Of a DNA stretch of 64,000 nt, positions 8,237 to 17,170 are shown in pieces (positions within the stretch are counted from its first letter, which is position 1; every line of letters starts with the position of its first letter). The DNA is taken from NCBI GenBank assembly GCA_963756975.1, contig CAVWPS010000002.1:1-64000 (forward strand). Direction: 5' to 3'. The notes below the pieces were generated by a model. That model was given only the letters and a program-made list of their open reading frames with translations. It made no database searches and was not told the origin of the DNA. The stretch comes from CAVRQM01 sp963756975 (lineage in GTDB: Bacteria; Pseudomonadota; Alphaproteobacteria; Acetobacterales; Acetobacteraceae). Both the position numbers and the translations under genes were made by a program.

Positions 8237-9031
8237 GTGACCGAGCACACCGGGCCGCTATCGGTCGACGATCTGCGGTCGGCGATCTGGTCCGGCCGGA
8301 TTTCTCCCCTGTATCAACCCGTGGTCCGCATCGCCGACCGCCGCCTGGCCGGGTTCGAGGCGCTGGCCCGGCTCGACCACCCGACGCGCGGCACGCTGTT
8401 GCCGAGCCTGTTCGTGCCGCAGATCGAGGCGGCGGGGCTCGCGTGGACCCTGACCGAGGCGGTGATCCGCCGCGTGTTCGACGATTGGCGCGACGGGCTT
8501 CTCGAGACGATGGACGTCTGGGTCGCGGTGAACGTCCCGCTCGACGTGATGCTCGACGCGGGAGCGCTCGCGTGGTTCGAACGGACGCGGCTCGCCGCCG
8601 GGATCGCGGCCGAACGGGTCATGATCGAGCTGACCGAGAGCCTCGCGGTCACCCGCGTCGACGTGCTCGGCCGCGCGATCCGGCAGTTGCGCGGCCTCGG
8701 CTACCGGCTGACCATCGACGACGTGGGGCCGGCGATGCGCGACCACCGCGCCCTGCTCGCGCTGCCGTTCAGCGGGCTGAAACTGGACATGAGCGTGGTC
8801 CGGGGCGACGGCCGCGACGAGGCTTTCCTGCGCGAGACGATCGAGGCGGCGCGGGCGGCGGGTCTGACGATCACCGCCGAGGGGGTCGAAACCGAGGTGA
8901 TCTGGGACCGGATGGCGGCACTCGGCGTCGGGACGGCGCAGGGCTTCCTGATCGGGCGTCCATTGCCGATCGAGGCGGTCGGGGCGTGGTATGAGGACTG
9001 GAACGGGCGAAACGGCCCGCGCGATCGGTAA
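8237..9031 (+). CDS. EAL domain protein (cyclic-di-GMP phosphodiesterase or degenerate homolog)
   Basis: The 264-residue protein is a stand-alone EAL domain with no sensor, GGDEF or membrane part. The substrate- and metal-binding motifs FEAL (E41), VNVP, ELTES, the DD pair and AEGVET are recognisable, as is the closing AQGFLIGRP. However, loop 6, normally DDFGTGYSSL, reads DDVGPAMRDHRAL, which may weaken dimer-linked activation. It could hydrolyse c-di-GMP to pGpG or act as a binding protein. The start is GTG 8237 with GGAG about 12 nt upstream. It stands alone between secF and a SIMPL gene. Confidence 0.85.
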   Translation: MTEHTGPLSVDDLRSAIWSGRISPLYQPVVRIADRRLAGFEALARLDHPTRGTLLPSLFVPQIEAAGLAWTLTEAVIRRVFDDWRDGLLETMDVWVAVNVPLDVMLDAGALAWFERTRLAAGIAAERVMIELTESLAVTRVDVLGRAIRQLRGLGYRLTIDDVGPAMRDHRALLALPFSGLKLDMSVVRGDGRDEAFLRETIEAARAAGLTITAEGVETEVIWDRMAALGVGTAQGFLIGRPLPIEAVGAWYEDWNGRNGPRDR

Positions 9032-9048
9032 CGAACCCGGAGGATGCG

Positions 9049-9825
9049 ATGCGGACCACGATAGCCCTGGCACTCGGTGCCTGCTTCATCCCGGCGCTGG
9101 CGTTCGCTGCGGACGCGCCACCTGCAGATGCTGCAAAAACCCAAATGTTGCTAGATTTTAGCAACTATCCAGGCACGGTGAACGCGCACGCAACCGCGCA
9201 TCGCCGTCTGCAGAACACGGTGGCCGACGTCACCGTCAGCATCGAGTTGCACGGCCACGGCGTCGCCGCCGTCCAGCGCGATCTGGGCACGAAGTCGCAG
9301 GCGCTGCTCGGCTTTCTTCGCGCCGGCGGGACCGAGCGGCTGCAGACGGACACGATCGATGTCGAGCCACAGACCGAGACCGATCGCGGCCACGGGCTCC
9401 CCGACCGGATCGTCGGCTACACCGGCACGCTGACCGTGTCGTTCCGGGCCGAGGTCGACAAGCTGCCGGACCTGCTCGACGGCAGCCTCGCCCACGGTGC
9501 CAACACGGTTGGCCAAGTGACGCTGACCCCGCGCGAGGACGAGATCGACGCGGCGCGGCAGGCGCTGGCGGCGGAGGCGACGACGCTTGCCGTCCGCCAG
9601 CTCGACGCGGTGGCGCAGGCGGCGGGACATAAGATCGCCGGGATCCGTAGCATCAACGTCGACCCGCAGCAGGTCTTCTACGGAATGCCGGACCCGGACA
9701 CAGCGACCATGCGCGCGGAAAAGGTGCCCGCGCCGGGGTCGGCCGCGCCGGTCCCGGTCGCGGTCGTGGCCGGGCAATCGGACATCTCGATCACCGTCGC
9801 GGTCACGGCCACGCTCGACAAATAG
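9049..9825 (+). CDS. exported SIMPL (DUF541) domain protein
   Basis: The 258-residue protein has a Sec signal peptide (cleavage after LAFAA, about residue 21) and then a SIMPL domain, recognised by QNTVADVTVSIELHGHG, FLRAGGTERLQTDTIDVEP and the C-terminal SITVAVTATLDK strand. SIMPL proteins are periplasmic or outer-membrane-associated. Some (BP26 of Brucella) form channel-like oligomers, but their function is generally unknown. SD-like GGAGG lies 7 nt before the ATG. It follows the EAL gene by 17 bp and may be cotranscribed with it. Confidence 0.88.
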   Translation: MRTTIALALGACFIPALAFAADAPPADAAKTQMLLDFSNYPGTVNAHATAHRRLQNTVADVTVSIELHGHGVAAVQRDLGTKSQALLGFLRAGGTERLQTDTIDVEPQTETDRGHGLPDRIVGYTGTLTVSFRAEVDKLPDLLDGSLAHGANTVGQVTLTPREDEIDAARQALAAEATTLAVRQLDAVAQAAGHKIAGIRSINVDPQQVFYGMPDPDTATMRAEKVPAPGSAAPVPVAVVAGQSDISITVAVTATLDK

Positions 9826-9829
9826 CGGT

Positions 9830-11449
9830 TCAGCTCGCCGCCGCCACCGCGTGCCCGGCCTGCAGCCGCCAGACCCGGTCGAGCCGCTCGGCCCCGGTCA
9901 GCCGGTGCACCAGCAGCAGCACCGACCGGCCGGACGCGGCGGTGGCGAGCGTCGCGTAGAACGCACGCTCGGCTTCGGCGTCGAGTCCCGCGCACGGCTC
10001 GTCGAGCAGCAGCACCGGCGCGTCGGACAGGAGCGTTCGCGCCAGTGCCAGCCGCCGCTGCTGCCCGCCGGACACGCGGGCACCACCTTCGCCGAGCCAC
10101 GAATTCAGCCCGTCCGGAAGGGCGCGGACGAAATCGGCGACGCCGGCGGCCGCGAGCGCCTCGAAAATCATCGTGTCGGTCGCACCCGGCCGGGCCAGCA
10201 GCAGGTTGGCGCGGAGCGAATCGTCGAACAGGTGCGAGGTCTGGCTGAGCCAGCCGATTTTCTGGCGCACCGTTTCGGCCGCCAAGGTCGATAGGTCGGT
10301 GCCGCCGAGCAGCACCCGTCCCGCCGACGGAGCCGCGATCCGAAGCGCCAGCGCGGCGATGGTCGATTTTCCGGCACCCGAATGGCCGACGACCGCCGCG
10401 TGCATCCCCTCCGGCAGGGTCAGGGAAAAACCGTCCAATGTGGGCGTGCGACGATCATCCCAGCCGAACCGGACCGCCTCGAACCGCAGCGCCGAACCGG
10501 CCGGGATCGCGGCCGGCGTCGCGGGGTCGGCACTCGGTGCCGGGCGATCGGCGACGTCCACCAATCGTTCGGCGCTGGCCGACGCGAGCCCGGCGGCGGC
10601 CCCGGCGCGGGCGAGGCCGGCTGCGGTCTCGAACGCGGTGGTCAGCACCAGCACGGCCACCAGCACGACGGCCAGATTTTCGCGGCCGACCTGCGCCAGC
10701 ACCAGCAGCAGCGCGAGCAACCCGCAGAGCGAGGCGATGCCGCCGACCAGGGCGAGCCGTCGCGCGAGGCGGCGTTCGGCGCGGTGCTGCTCGGCCTCGC
10801 GGGCCTGCACCGCGGCCAGCATCCGGCCGGCGGCCCCGAATGCCCGCACTTCTCGCAAGCCGGTCAGCGTGTCGAGGGCGGCCGTCCGCAAGCCGGCGCG
10901 GCCGAGCGTCACCGCGCGGCCGATCGCGGCCGATTGCCGGGCGGCGATCGCCGGCATGACGATCCCGGCCGCGACGATCAGGACCAGAACGGCCAAGCCG
11001 AGCACGGGTGTCACCCGGCCCGCGACGATGGTGGCGACCGGAATCAGGATCAGCAATCCGCACAGCGGCACCAGAATGCGGAGGTAAAGCCCGTCCAGCG
11101 CTTCCACGTCGCCCACGACGCGCGCCAGCAGGTCGCCGGTGCGGCCCATGCCGATGCCGCCGCCGCCGAGCCGGACGAGGCCGCCGAAGAACCACACCCG
11201 CACGTCCGACAGCGCGCGGAACATCGCGTCGTGGGTCGCCAGCCGCTCGGCGTAGCGCAGCACGACGCGAAACACGCCCGCGAGCCGCAACAGCACGATC
11301 GCACCCGCGACGAGGCCGAGCCGCGCGCCGGACGCGCCGAGCAGGATCAGCGAGGCGGACAACGCGCCGAGCGAGATCACCGCACCCAGCAACAGCCGGG
11401 CCCGGTGCGGCCGCCACAGGCCGACAATTCGCAGCAACGCGCCCATCAC
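9830..11449 (-). CDS. cydC: thiol reductant ABC exporter subunit CydC
   Basis: This 539-residue ABC half-transporter has an N-terminal six-helix transmembrane domain and a C-terminal ATPase. The ATPase carries Walker A GHSGAGKST, signature VSGGQQRR and Walker B VLLLDEPCAGLD. CydC pairs with CydD to export glutathione and cysteine to the periplasm, where they are needed for assembly of cytochrome bd oxidase and c-type cytochromes. Its start overlaps the end of cydD by 4 nt (11446-11449). Homology alone separates CydC from CydD only weakly, but second position in the operon is the norm. No cydAB genes are in the window. Confidence 0.93.
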   Translation of the reverse strand: MMGALLRIVGLWRPHRARLLLGAVISLGALSASLILLGASGARLGLVAGAIVLLRLAGVFRVVLRYAERLATHDAMFRALSDVRVWFFGGLVRLGGGGIGMGRTGDLLARVVGDVEALDGLYLRILVPLCGLLILIPVATIVAGRVTPVLGLAVLVLIVAAGIVMPAIAARQSAAIGRAVTLGRAGLRTAALDTLTGLREVRAFGAAGRMLAAVQAREAEQHRAERRLARRLALVGGIASLCGLLALLLVLAQVGRENLAVVLVAVLVLTTAFETAAGLARAGAAAGLASASAERLVDVADRPAPSADPATPAAIPAGSALRFEAVRFGWDDRRTPTLDGFSLTLPEGMHAAVVGHSGAGKSTIAALALRIAAPSAGRVLLGGTDLSTLAAETVRQKIGWLSQTSHLFDDSLRANLLLARPGATDTMIFEALAAAGVADFVRALPDGLNSWLGEGGARVSGGQQRRLALARTLLSDAPVLLLDEPCAGLDAEAERAFYATLATAASGRSVLLLVHRLTGAERLDRVWRLQAGHAVAAAS

Positions 11450-13089
11450 GCGGCGGCCCGGACCACGGCGCGTCCGTCGAGCAGGTCGAGCCGGCGGCCC
11501 GCGAACGCATGCACGGCGGTGCTATGGCTGGCCACGATCGCGGTGCGGCCGATCAGCAGGCGGCGCAGGCTGTCGAGCACGTCGCGCTCGGTCGCCGGGT
11601 CGAGCTGGCTGGTCGGCTCGTCGAGCAGCAGCACCGGTGCGGCGCACAGGAACGCGCGCGCGATGGCGAGCCGCTGCGCCTGCCCGCCGGACAGGCCGAA
11701 CCCGCCCTCCCCGATCCGCGTGCCGAGCCCGTCCGGCAGCTCGGCCAGCAACGGGCCGAGCCGGGCCGCGTCGACGGCGGCCAGCACGTCCGCCTCGCTC
11801 GCGTCGGGCCGGGCGAAGCGGATGTTCTCGGCGAGCGTCGCGGCGAGCAGGACCGGGCGCTGACCGACCCAGGCGATCAGCCGCGACAGCGCGTCGGGGG
11901 CGATGTCCCGCAGGTCGATGCCGTTCAGCGTGACACGGCCCGAATCGGGCACGGCGAACCCGAGCAGGAGTTCGAGGACGGTGCTTTTGCCGGACCCGGA
12001 CGGCCCGGCCAGCACCAGCGTCTCGCCGGCCGGCACGCGGAACGACAGCTCGTTCAGCGCGGGCGGGCGCGCCGGATCCCAACGCAGCGTCACACGCTCG
12101 AACGCGATCGAGACGCCGTGCGCGTGGATGGTGCGCGGCTCGGCGTTGCGGTCACGCGGCTCGGGTGCGGGCGGCAGCGCGGCGACGATGTCGGCGGCGG
12201 CGGCGGCCTGGCTGCGGTCCTGGTAGGCGAGCGCGAAATTTCGCAGCGGGGCGAAGCATTCGAGCGTCAGCAGCACCATCGCGACCGCACCGCCGGGCCG
12301 CCCGGTCAGGCGCAGCACGTTGACGACGATCGCGAGCGCCAGGGCGAGGTCGAGCGCAGCCGAGGACAGGAACGCGACCCGCAGGATCCGCATCGTCCGC
12401 ACGCGAAGCTCGTCGGCGGCGACTTTCAGCGCGCGCGTCTCGTCGCCGCCGCGCCCGAGCGACACCAGGGTCGCGATGCCGCGCACCCGGTCGACGAAGC
12501 GGATCTGCAGCCGGTCCAGCGCCAGCAGCTGCTGTCGCGCCGCGCGGGCCGCGCCGATGCCGGCCAGCGCCATGGCGAACGGGACCAGGATCGCGCACCC
12601 GGCCAGGATCAGCGCGCCCCAGGGATCGACGAACAGGGCGACCGCGACGACCAGCGCGGGCCCGGCGGCGGCGAGCGTCACCGCCGGCAGGTAGCGGCTG
12701 AAATAGCCGTCGAGCGACTCGATCCGGTCGACCACCGCCCCGGTGTAGGCGGCGGAATGACCGGAGCGCAGCAGCGACGGGCCGATGTCCAGCAACCGTC
12801 CCAGCACCCCGGCCCGCAGCCGCCGCCGCGCATTGGCGCCCACCCCTTGCGCCGCGACCTCGCCGGCCGCGAGTACCAGGATGCGCCCGATCCCGGCCGC
12901 CGCGATCACGGCCAGGTCGAGTGCCGCAGGCGGCCGGGCAACCCCGATCAGATGGCCGACCCGCAGCGCCACGATCGCGCCGAACACGGTGGCGACCAGC
13001 CCGAGCGCCACCGCGACACGGGTGCCGCGCCGCGCCGCGCGAGCCTGCCCGGCCAACCAAATCCCGCCTGCGCCGCGTGTCCGTGCCAT
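11446..13089 (-). CDS. cydD: thiol reductant ABC exporter subunit CydD
   Basis: The 547-residue half-transporter has six predicted transmembrane helices over about residues 20-290, then an ATPase with Walker A GPSGSGKST, signature LSGGQAQRLAIARAFL and Walker B VLLLDEPTSQLDP. As the first gene of the pair, with a CydD-type N-terminus, it is called CydD, the partner that forms the heterodimeric thiol exporter with CydC. The operon ends shortly after the stress sensor kinase locus, with which it shares orientation but no overlap. Confidence 0.93.
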   Translation of the reverse strand: MARTRGAGGIWLAGQARAARRGTRVAVALGLVATVFGAIVALRVGHLIGVARPPAALDLAVIAAAGIGRILVLAAGEVAAQGVGANARRRLRAGVLGRLLDIGPSLLRSGHSAAYTGAVVDRIESLDGYFSRYLPAVTLAAAGPALVVAVALFVDPWGALILAGCAILVPFAMALAGIGAARAARQQLLALDRLQIRFVDRVRGIATLVSLGRGGDETRALKVAADELRVRTMRILRVAFLSSAALDLALALAIVVNVLRLTGRPGGAVAMVLLTLECFAPLRNFALAYQDRSQAAAAADIVAALPPAPEPRDRNAEPRTIHAHGVSIAFERVTLRWDPARPPALNELSFRVPAGETLVLAGPSGSGKSTVLELLLGFAVPDSGRVTLNGIDLRDIAPDALSRLIAWVGQRPVLLAATLAENIRFARPDASEADVLAAVDAARLGPLLAELPDGLGTRIGEGGFGLSGGQAQRLAIARAFLCAAPVLLLDEPTSQLDPATERDVLDSLRRLLIGRTAIVASHSTAVHAFAGRRLDLLDGRAVVRAAA

Positions 13090-13113
13090 CGCCCGCTGAT
13101 ATAAGCGAGTTGC

Positions 13114-14516
13114 TCAGGCCGCCAGTGACTCTCCCCCGGACTCAGGCTCCCGCGCGCGCACCAAGGGGATCGCGATGTCGTACCGCGTGCCGGTTTCGTG
13201 GGTGATCCGCACCGACGCGCCGAGCTGCTTGGCGAAACCCCGGACCAGGTTCAGCCCGATGCCGTCGCGCGTCCCGGCCTCGGTCTCGGCCTTGCCGGCC
13301 GGAATGCCGATCCCGTCATCGTCGATGCGAAGGTGGCCGACATCGTCCCCCTGCTCGGTCACGACGATCATGCTGACCGAGATATGGCCGCTGCGTCCGC
13401 CGGGGAACGCGTATTTGGCCGCGTTGCTCACGCATTCGGTCACGATCAGCGCGATCGGAACCGCCTGATCGGACGAGATTTTCAGCTCCGGCGCGTCGAT
13501 GGCGAGGCTGATGCGCCCGCCCGCCGGGGTCTCCCCCAATGCGGCGAGCAGTTGCTCGCACAGCTCGATCAGGAAGGCGCGCATGTTGATCGTGTGCAGC
13601 TCGCCGAACGCGTACAGATGGCGGTGCAGCGTCGCGAGCGCCCGGATGCGGTCGCGGGCCGCCTGGAACTCGGCCCGCGCCTCGGGCACCCGGATGCGGC
13701 TCGCCTGCAGGTTGAGCAGCGAGGCCACGATCTGGAGGTTGTTTTTCACCCGGTGGTGGATCTCCTGCATCAACAGCTCCTGATGCGTGGACGCGGTGCG
13801 GAGTTGCTGCTCGCGCCGGCTGACGGACTCCGTCGCGTGCTCGAACGAGGTCCAGAGCGCGCGAATGTCGCCGCCCGCGAGGTCCGATGGCGGCCCCGCG
13901 AACCGGCCGCCCACGCGCCATTGCTCGACCGCGCGGCCGAGCCTGCGGACCGGCGCCGCGACCAGCCGGTCGGCCCCGTAGGCCACGGCCGCGAACCCGA
14001 CCACCAGCAGGATCGCGACCTCGGCCAGTCGCCGGCCCAGCAGCGCGTCGGGGCCGAGCGAAGCTGCGGCCCGGCGGGGACCGCGAACAGCAGCACGCCC
14101 GCCGCCCCCGCCGGGGCGGTCGCATAATACATCATCGCGCCGCCGAGCGAGGACGCCGCGATCCCGTCCGCCCCATGCGCCACGACATCGGCAAGCGTCG
14201 CCGGGGCATCGGCCGCGAGCGTGGCCGCGTTCAAGGGCGTCGCGACCAGATCGCCGGAGACGCGCCAGACGCGGCCGGGCGCGCGGGCCGGGTTCCCCGA
14301 GGCGAGCGCCGACGCGCGGGCAAGGCGCACGCTCTCGGTGTCCTCGCGGTGCCGCAGCCGCGCGTTCTGCAGGATCGTCAGCGTCGACAACGTCACCAGC
14401 GGCAAGGTGACGACGACGAGGAGCGCGAACAGCCGCACCCGCACCGTGCCCAGCGTCCGCCGGACCGCCGCGGCCGCGCGCGACGTGACGCCGATCTCCG
14501 CTGGCGGGCCGCTCAC
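13114..14516 (-). pseudogene. membrane-bound HisKA_2 sensor histidine kinase of the general stress response, frameshifted
   Basis: The N-terminal part has a transmembrane helix (VRLFALLVVVTLPLVTL), a periplasmic sensor region, and a second helix (VAILLVVGFAAVAYGADRL) followed by a HAMP-like linker. The C-terminal part has the HisKA_2 dimerisation box EIHHRVKNNLQIVASLLNLQ with the phospho-acceptor His, and an HATPase with TECVSNAAKYAF, DDDGIGIP and GIGLNLVRGFAKQL. The two parts are in different frames. One base is missing at about 14050-14066. Restoring it gives about 467 aa. Its 4-nt overlap with nepR and position beside the EcfG sigma genes mark it as the probable PhyR kinase (PhyK/Pak-like). 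The indel may be a sequence error, since both halves are otherwise sound. Confidence 0.88.
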
Positions 14517-14752
14517 TTTCGGCGCGCGTCGTCGATAAGCTTCAGCAGGTCTTCCGGAATCGGCTCGTTGAGGACGCGGTCGTAGATCTGGTGCAGGCCG
14601 CGCTGGACGAAGACGTCGAACGCGCTGCCCGCCACCGATGCGGCCCCCACGACCGGCGTCGCGACGCCGGCATCCGGCCGGCTTTTCGCGGGCCCGCCAC
14701 CGGCCTTCGGCGCTGGTCGTTCAGCGTCCGAAGGAGGCTTTCGCGGCGGCAT
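14513..14752 (-). CDS. nepR: NepR-type anti-sigma factor
   Basis: The 79-residue protein has a disordered, Pro/Ala/Lys-rich N-terminus and a conserved C-terminal two-helix segment, FDVFVQRGLHQIYDRVL followed by NEPIPEDLLKLIDDARRK. That segment is the NepR signature. NepR binds EcfG sigma factors and holds them inactive until phosphorylated PhyR takes NepR away. The ATG at 14752 (MPPRKPP) is preferred over one at 14815, because NepR proteins are short and begin with a basic, disordered tail. The end overlaps the sensor kinase start by 4 nt. A GGAAC box lies at 14880-14884 on this strand, but the element 16 nt further on is CGAA rather than CGTT. It is therefore only a weak candidate EcfG promoter. 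Confidence 0.88.
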   Translation of the reverse strand: MPPRKPPSDAERPAPKAGGGPAKSRPDAGVATPVVGAASVAGSAFDVFVQRGLHQIYDRVLNEPIPEDLLKLIDDARRK

Positions 14753-14893
14753 CCGTTCGACAACACCAAAAGTTAATGCGCCCGCGAGGCTCCACCGGAA
14801 CCGGCGGGCGCGCAACGAGGACTACCGTAACCCGCCCGGGGTCTACCGGTTTCAGACGATTCGCTCCCGGCGCGAGTTTGTTCCGCTCTCCGA

Positions 14894-15529
14894 TCAGGTC
14901 CAGGCGTCCTTGCCGGCCTCGGCCGACACGATCCGGCGCAACCGGGCGAGCGACAACCTCTCGGCCATGTCGCGCTCGTTCAGCGCGCGACGCTCGCGCG
15001 CGTCGGCGATCGACTGCTTGTCCTCGCCGAGCAGCCAGATTTCCAGCTGGCGGCGCGCGCGGAACACCCGGCTTTTCGCGGTCCCGACGGCGCAACCGGT
15101 CGACTCCGCCAGCGCCTCGTAACTCATGCCCTGGATCGCCACCATCACGAGCGCCTCGCGCTGATCGGTCGGCAACCTGTTCATCGCCTTCGACAACTCC
15201 TTCAGCGCCAGACGATCCTCATGCGGCGCGTCGCACGCGAAGAACGCCGCCGGCACGTCGTCGATGTCCGTCGTGTCGCGGCGCTTGCGAAGGTTGCTGA
15301 TGAACCGGTTGCGAAGGATGCGGTGCATCCAGGCCGGGAAGTTGGTCCCGGGGATGAAGCTCTCGCTCGCGGACAGCGCGTTGCAGACGGCGTCCTGGAC
15401 CAGATCCTCGGCACTCGCCCGGTTGCGGGTCAGCGCCAGCGCCTGAACACGCAATTTGGGCAGGATCGCGATCACCTGGTCATGGAAGTCGACGGGCTTC
15501 GCGGCGTCGGCCTCGACGGCTTGGGACAT
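14894..15529 (-). CDS. EcfG-type general stress response sigma factor (first copy)
   Basis: The 211-residue protein has sigma region 2 (ALALTRNRASAEDLVQDAVCNAL, then FPAWMHRILRNRFISNLRKRR) and region 4 (LPTDQREALVMVAIQGMSYEALAESTGCAVGTAKSRVFRARRQL). There is no N-terminal region 1 and no lipoprotein-type anti-sigma partner. This is the EcfG pattern, and the neighbours nepR and phyR confirm it. Start ATG 15529 was chosen because GGAG lies 7 nt upstream. ATG 15553 is also possible. A second, less similar EcfG-type gene follows upstream, so this genome carries tandem copies. EcfG copies in other Alphaproteobacteria often divide labour, but which copy leads here cannot be read from sequence. Confidence 0.88.
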   Translation of the reverse strand: MSQAVEADAAKPVDFHDQVIAILPKLRVQALALTRNRASAEDLVQDAVCNALSASESFIPGTNFPAWMHRILRNRFISNLRKRRDTTDIDDVPAAFFACDAPHEDRLALKELSKAMNRLPTDQREALVMVAIQGMSYEALAESTGCAVGTAKSRVFRARRQLEIWLLGEDKQSIADARERRALNERDMAERLSLARLRRIVSAEAGKDAWT

Positions 15530-15700
15530 CAGACGCTCCGTTTGTTCGATCATGACCAGGCAATGAACGAGCGGCGAAGCGGTTGCGTCGCCCGGCTCAC
15601 GAATGCGCGAGACGCGCATCCGTTCCGCGCGGGCGGATTGGCAGCGGCCGATGGGCCGTGCATTGCAGACCGCAGAATGAACGATCATCCATGTTCGGCG

Positions 15701-16210
15701 TCACGCGGGATCGTCCCGCGCGACGCTTTCGCCGTCGCGCCGTCCGTCCGGATCGACGCGTATCCGGCGCGCGAGTTCCGCGCGGGCGCGCGACACGCGG
15801 GCTTTGACGGTGCCGACCGGCGCGCCGCAGATCGCCGCCGCCTCGGCGTAGTCGAGCCCCTGCACGCCGACCAGCAGCAGCGCCTCGCGCAGCAACGGCG
15901 GCAGGGTGAACAGCACGCGGTCCAGATCGGCGAGATCGAGATGGCCGGATTGAGCCGGGGCCACCATCGCCTCGGGCGGCGGGGCACGGTCGAGCGCGTT
16001 GCGCTCGGTCTTGCGGCGGCGCGACTGCTCGAAGAAAACGTTGCGCAGGATGGTGAACAGCCAAGCGCGCATACTGCTCTCGGGCTGGAATTGCGCGATC
16101 GCGGCCAGCGCCCGCAGCACGGCGTCCTGCACCAGATCATCGGCCCGCGCGGTGTCACGGGCGAGGAAGCGGGCGTAACCCCGCAGATCGGGAAGCAGCG
16201 CGATCATCAT
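15701..16210 (-). CDS. EcfG-type general stress response sigma factor (second copy)
   Basis: The 169-residue sigma factor has region 2 LARDTARADDLVQDAVLRAL and SMRAWLFTILRNVFFEQSRRRK. Its region 4 is LPPLLREALLLVGVQGLDYAEAAAICGAPVGTVKARVSRARAEL. Lacking region 3, it belongs to the extracytoplasmic-function class, and its place divergent from phyR points to EcfG. It differs markedly from the other copy at 14894-15529, so it is an old paralog rather than a recent duplication. It starts 98 bp from phyR, and the two promoters must share that gap, where I found no clear GGAAC-N16-CGTT box. Confidence 0.88.
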   Translation of the reverse strand: MMIALLPDLRGYARFLARDTARADDLVQDAVLRALAAIAQFQPESSMRAWLFTILRNVFFEQSRRRKTERNALDRAPPPEAMVAPAQSGHLDLADLDRVLFTLPPLLREALLLVGVQGLDYAEAAAICGAPVGTVKARVSRARAELARRIRVDPDGRRDGESVARDDPA

Positions 16211-16308
16211 CGTCGTTGGATCGTGTTCGGAAATTCCAGCTATCCGCCCTATGGTGCGCGAGGGCTAAAAGCTCGCCCAATCGATTGTTCGCAAGGCATG
16301 ATCGCGTC

Positions 16309-17034
16309 ATGAATATATCGCGTCGCGAAGAACTGATCCGCGTCCTGCCCTATGCGCGGCGATACGCGAGGGCGCTGACCGGCGACCAGTCGCTCGGCGA
16401 CGGGCTGGTCGCGGACAGCTTGCGCGCCATTCTCGGCGAAGCGGCGGGCGGCGGCGACCGGATTTCGCTCTACCGGGAGGTGACGCTGCGCGGCCGCACC
16501 CCGTCCTCCGGCGAAGGGTTGTCGAGCGCGCAGCGTCAGTTGCTGCTGCTGACCACGCTCGAGGAATTTTGTCCGGCCGACGCGGCCCGGATCGTCGGGA
16601 TCGGCCTGGCCGAGGCGGAAACCCTGCTCGGCGACGCGCGCGAGCGGCTGCGGGCGGCCGCCGCGACCGATGTCCTCATCATCGAGGACGAGCCGATCAT
16701 CGCCATGGACATCGAGGAACTGGTCACCGAATGCGGCCACCGCGTGGTCGGCGTCGCGGCCAGCGAGGCGGAGGCGATCGAAATCGCGCGGCGGGCGCGG
16801 CCGGGTCTGATCCTGGCGGACATCAATCTCGGCATCGGCGGAGATGGCGCCCACGCGGTCGCCAGCATCCTGCGCGGCATCGATGCGCCGGTGATCTTCG
16901 TCACCGCCTACCCGGAGCGCCTGCTGACCGGAGAGGCGTCCGAGCCGGCGTTCGTCATCACCAAGCCGTTCGAGCCGATGACCCTGGCCATCGCGACCTA
17001 TCAGGCGGTCACCGGGGGAGTCCGGCTGGGCTGA
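16309..17034 (+). CDS. phyR: PhyR-type anti-anti-sigma response regulator
   Basis: The 241-residue protein joins an N-terminal EcfG-like sigma domain that cannot bind DNA properly (residues 1 to about 115) to a receiver domain (VLIIEDEPIIAMDIEELV, phospho-acceptor Asp at residue 171 in LILADINLG, conserved Lys in FVITKPF). This fusion is unique to PhyR. When phosphorylated, its sigma-like domain captures NepR and frees EcfG. It is transcribed away from the two sigma genes, and the large trehalose operon begins 136 bp downstream on the same strand. ATG 16309 gives MNISRREELIRVLPYARRYARAL, the standard PhyR opening. Confidence 0.95.
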   Translation: MNISRREELIRVLPYARRYARALTGDQSLGDGLVADSLRAILGEAAGGGDRISLYREVTLRGRTPSSGEGLSSAQRQLLLLTTLEEFCPADAARIVGIGLAEAETLLGDARERLRAAAATDVLIIEDEPIIAMDIEELVTECGHRVVGVAASEAEAIEIARRARPGLILADINLGIGGDGAHAVASILRGIDAPVIFVTAYPERLLTGEASEPAFVITKPFEPMTLAIATYQAVTGGVRLG

Positions 17035-17055
17035 GCCCGGCCGATCGCGGGCGCG

Positions 17056-17080
17056 GCAACCGGCGGCAATCGGTCACGTT
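17056..17080 (+). promoter_or_regulatory. candidate EcfG-dependent promoter of the trehalose/glucan operon
   Basis: GCAAC at 17056-17060 and CGTT at 17077-17080 are 16 bp apart. EcfG promoters follow GGAAC-N16/17-CGTT, so the match is 4 of 5 in the -35 box and full in the -10 box. It lies about 90 bp before glgE and directly after phyR. Since trehalose genes are regular general-stress targets, the placement makes sense, but one mismatch in a short motif is weak evidence. Confidence 0.4.
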
Positions 17081-17170
17081 GTCCGGTTGTCTCGCGCTTG
17101 CCGCGCGTGTTCGCTACGTCCGGGCCTGACCTCGCCACCAACACTGACCGACGGAATGGAGACAGTCCCG

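Noticed and set aside
14860..14884. GGAAC-N16-CGAA ahead of nepR as an EcfG promoter
   Set aside because: The -10 half misses the required TT, so I mention it only in the nepR entry and do not call it.
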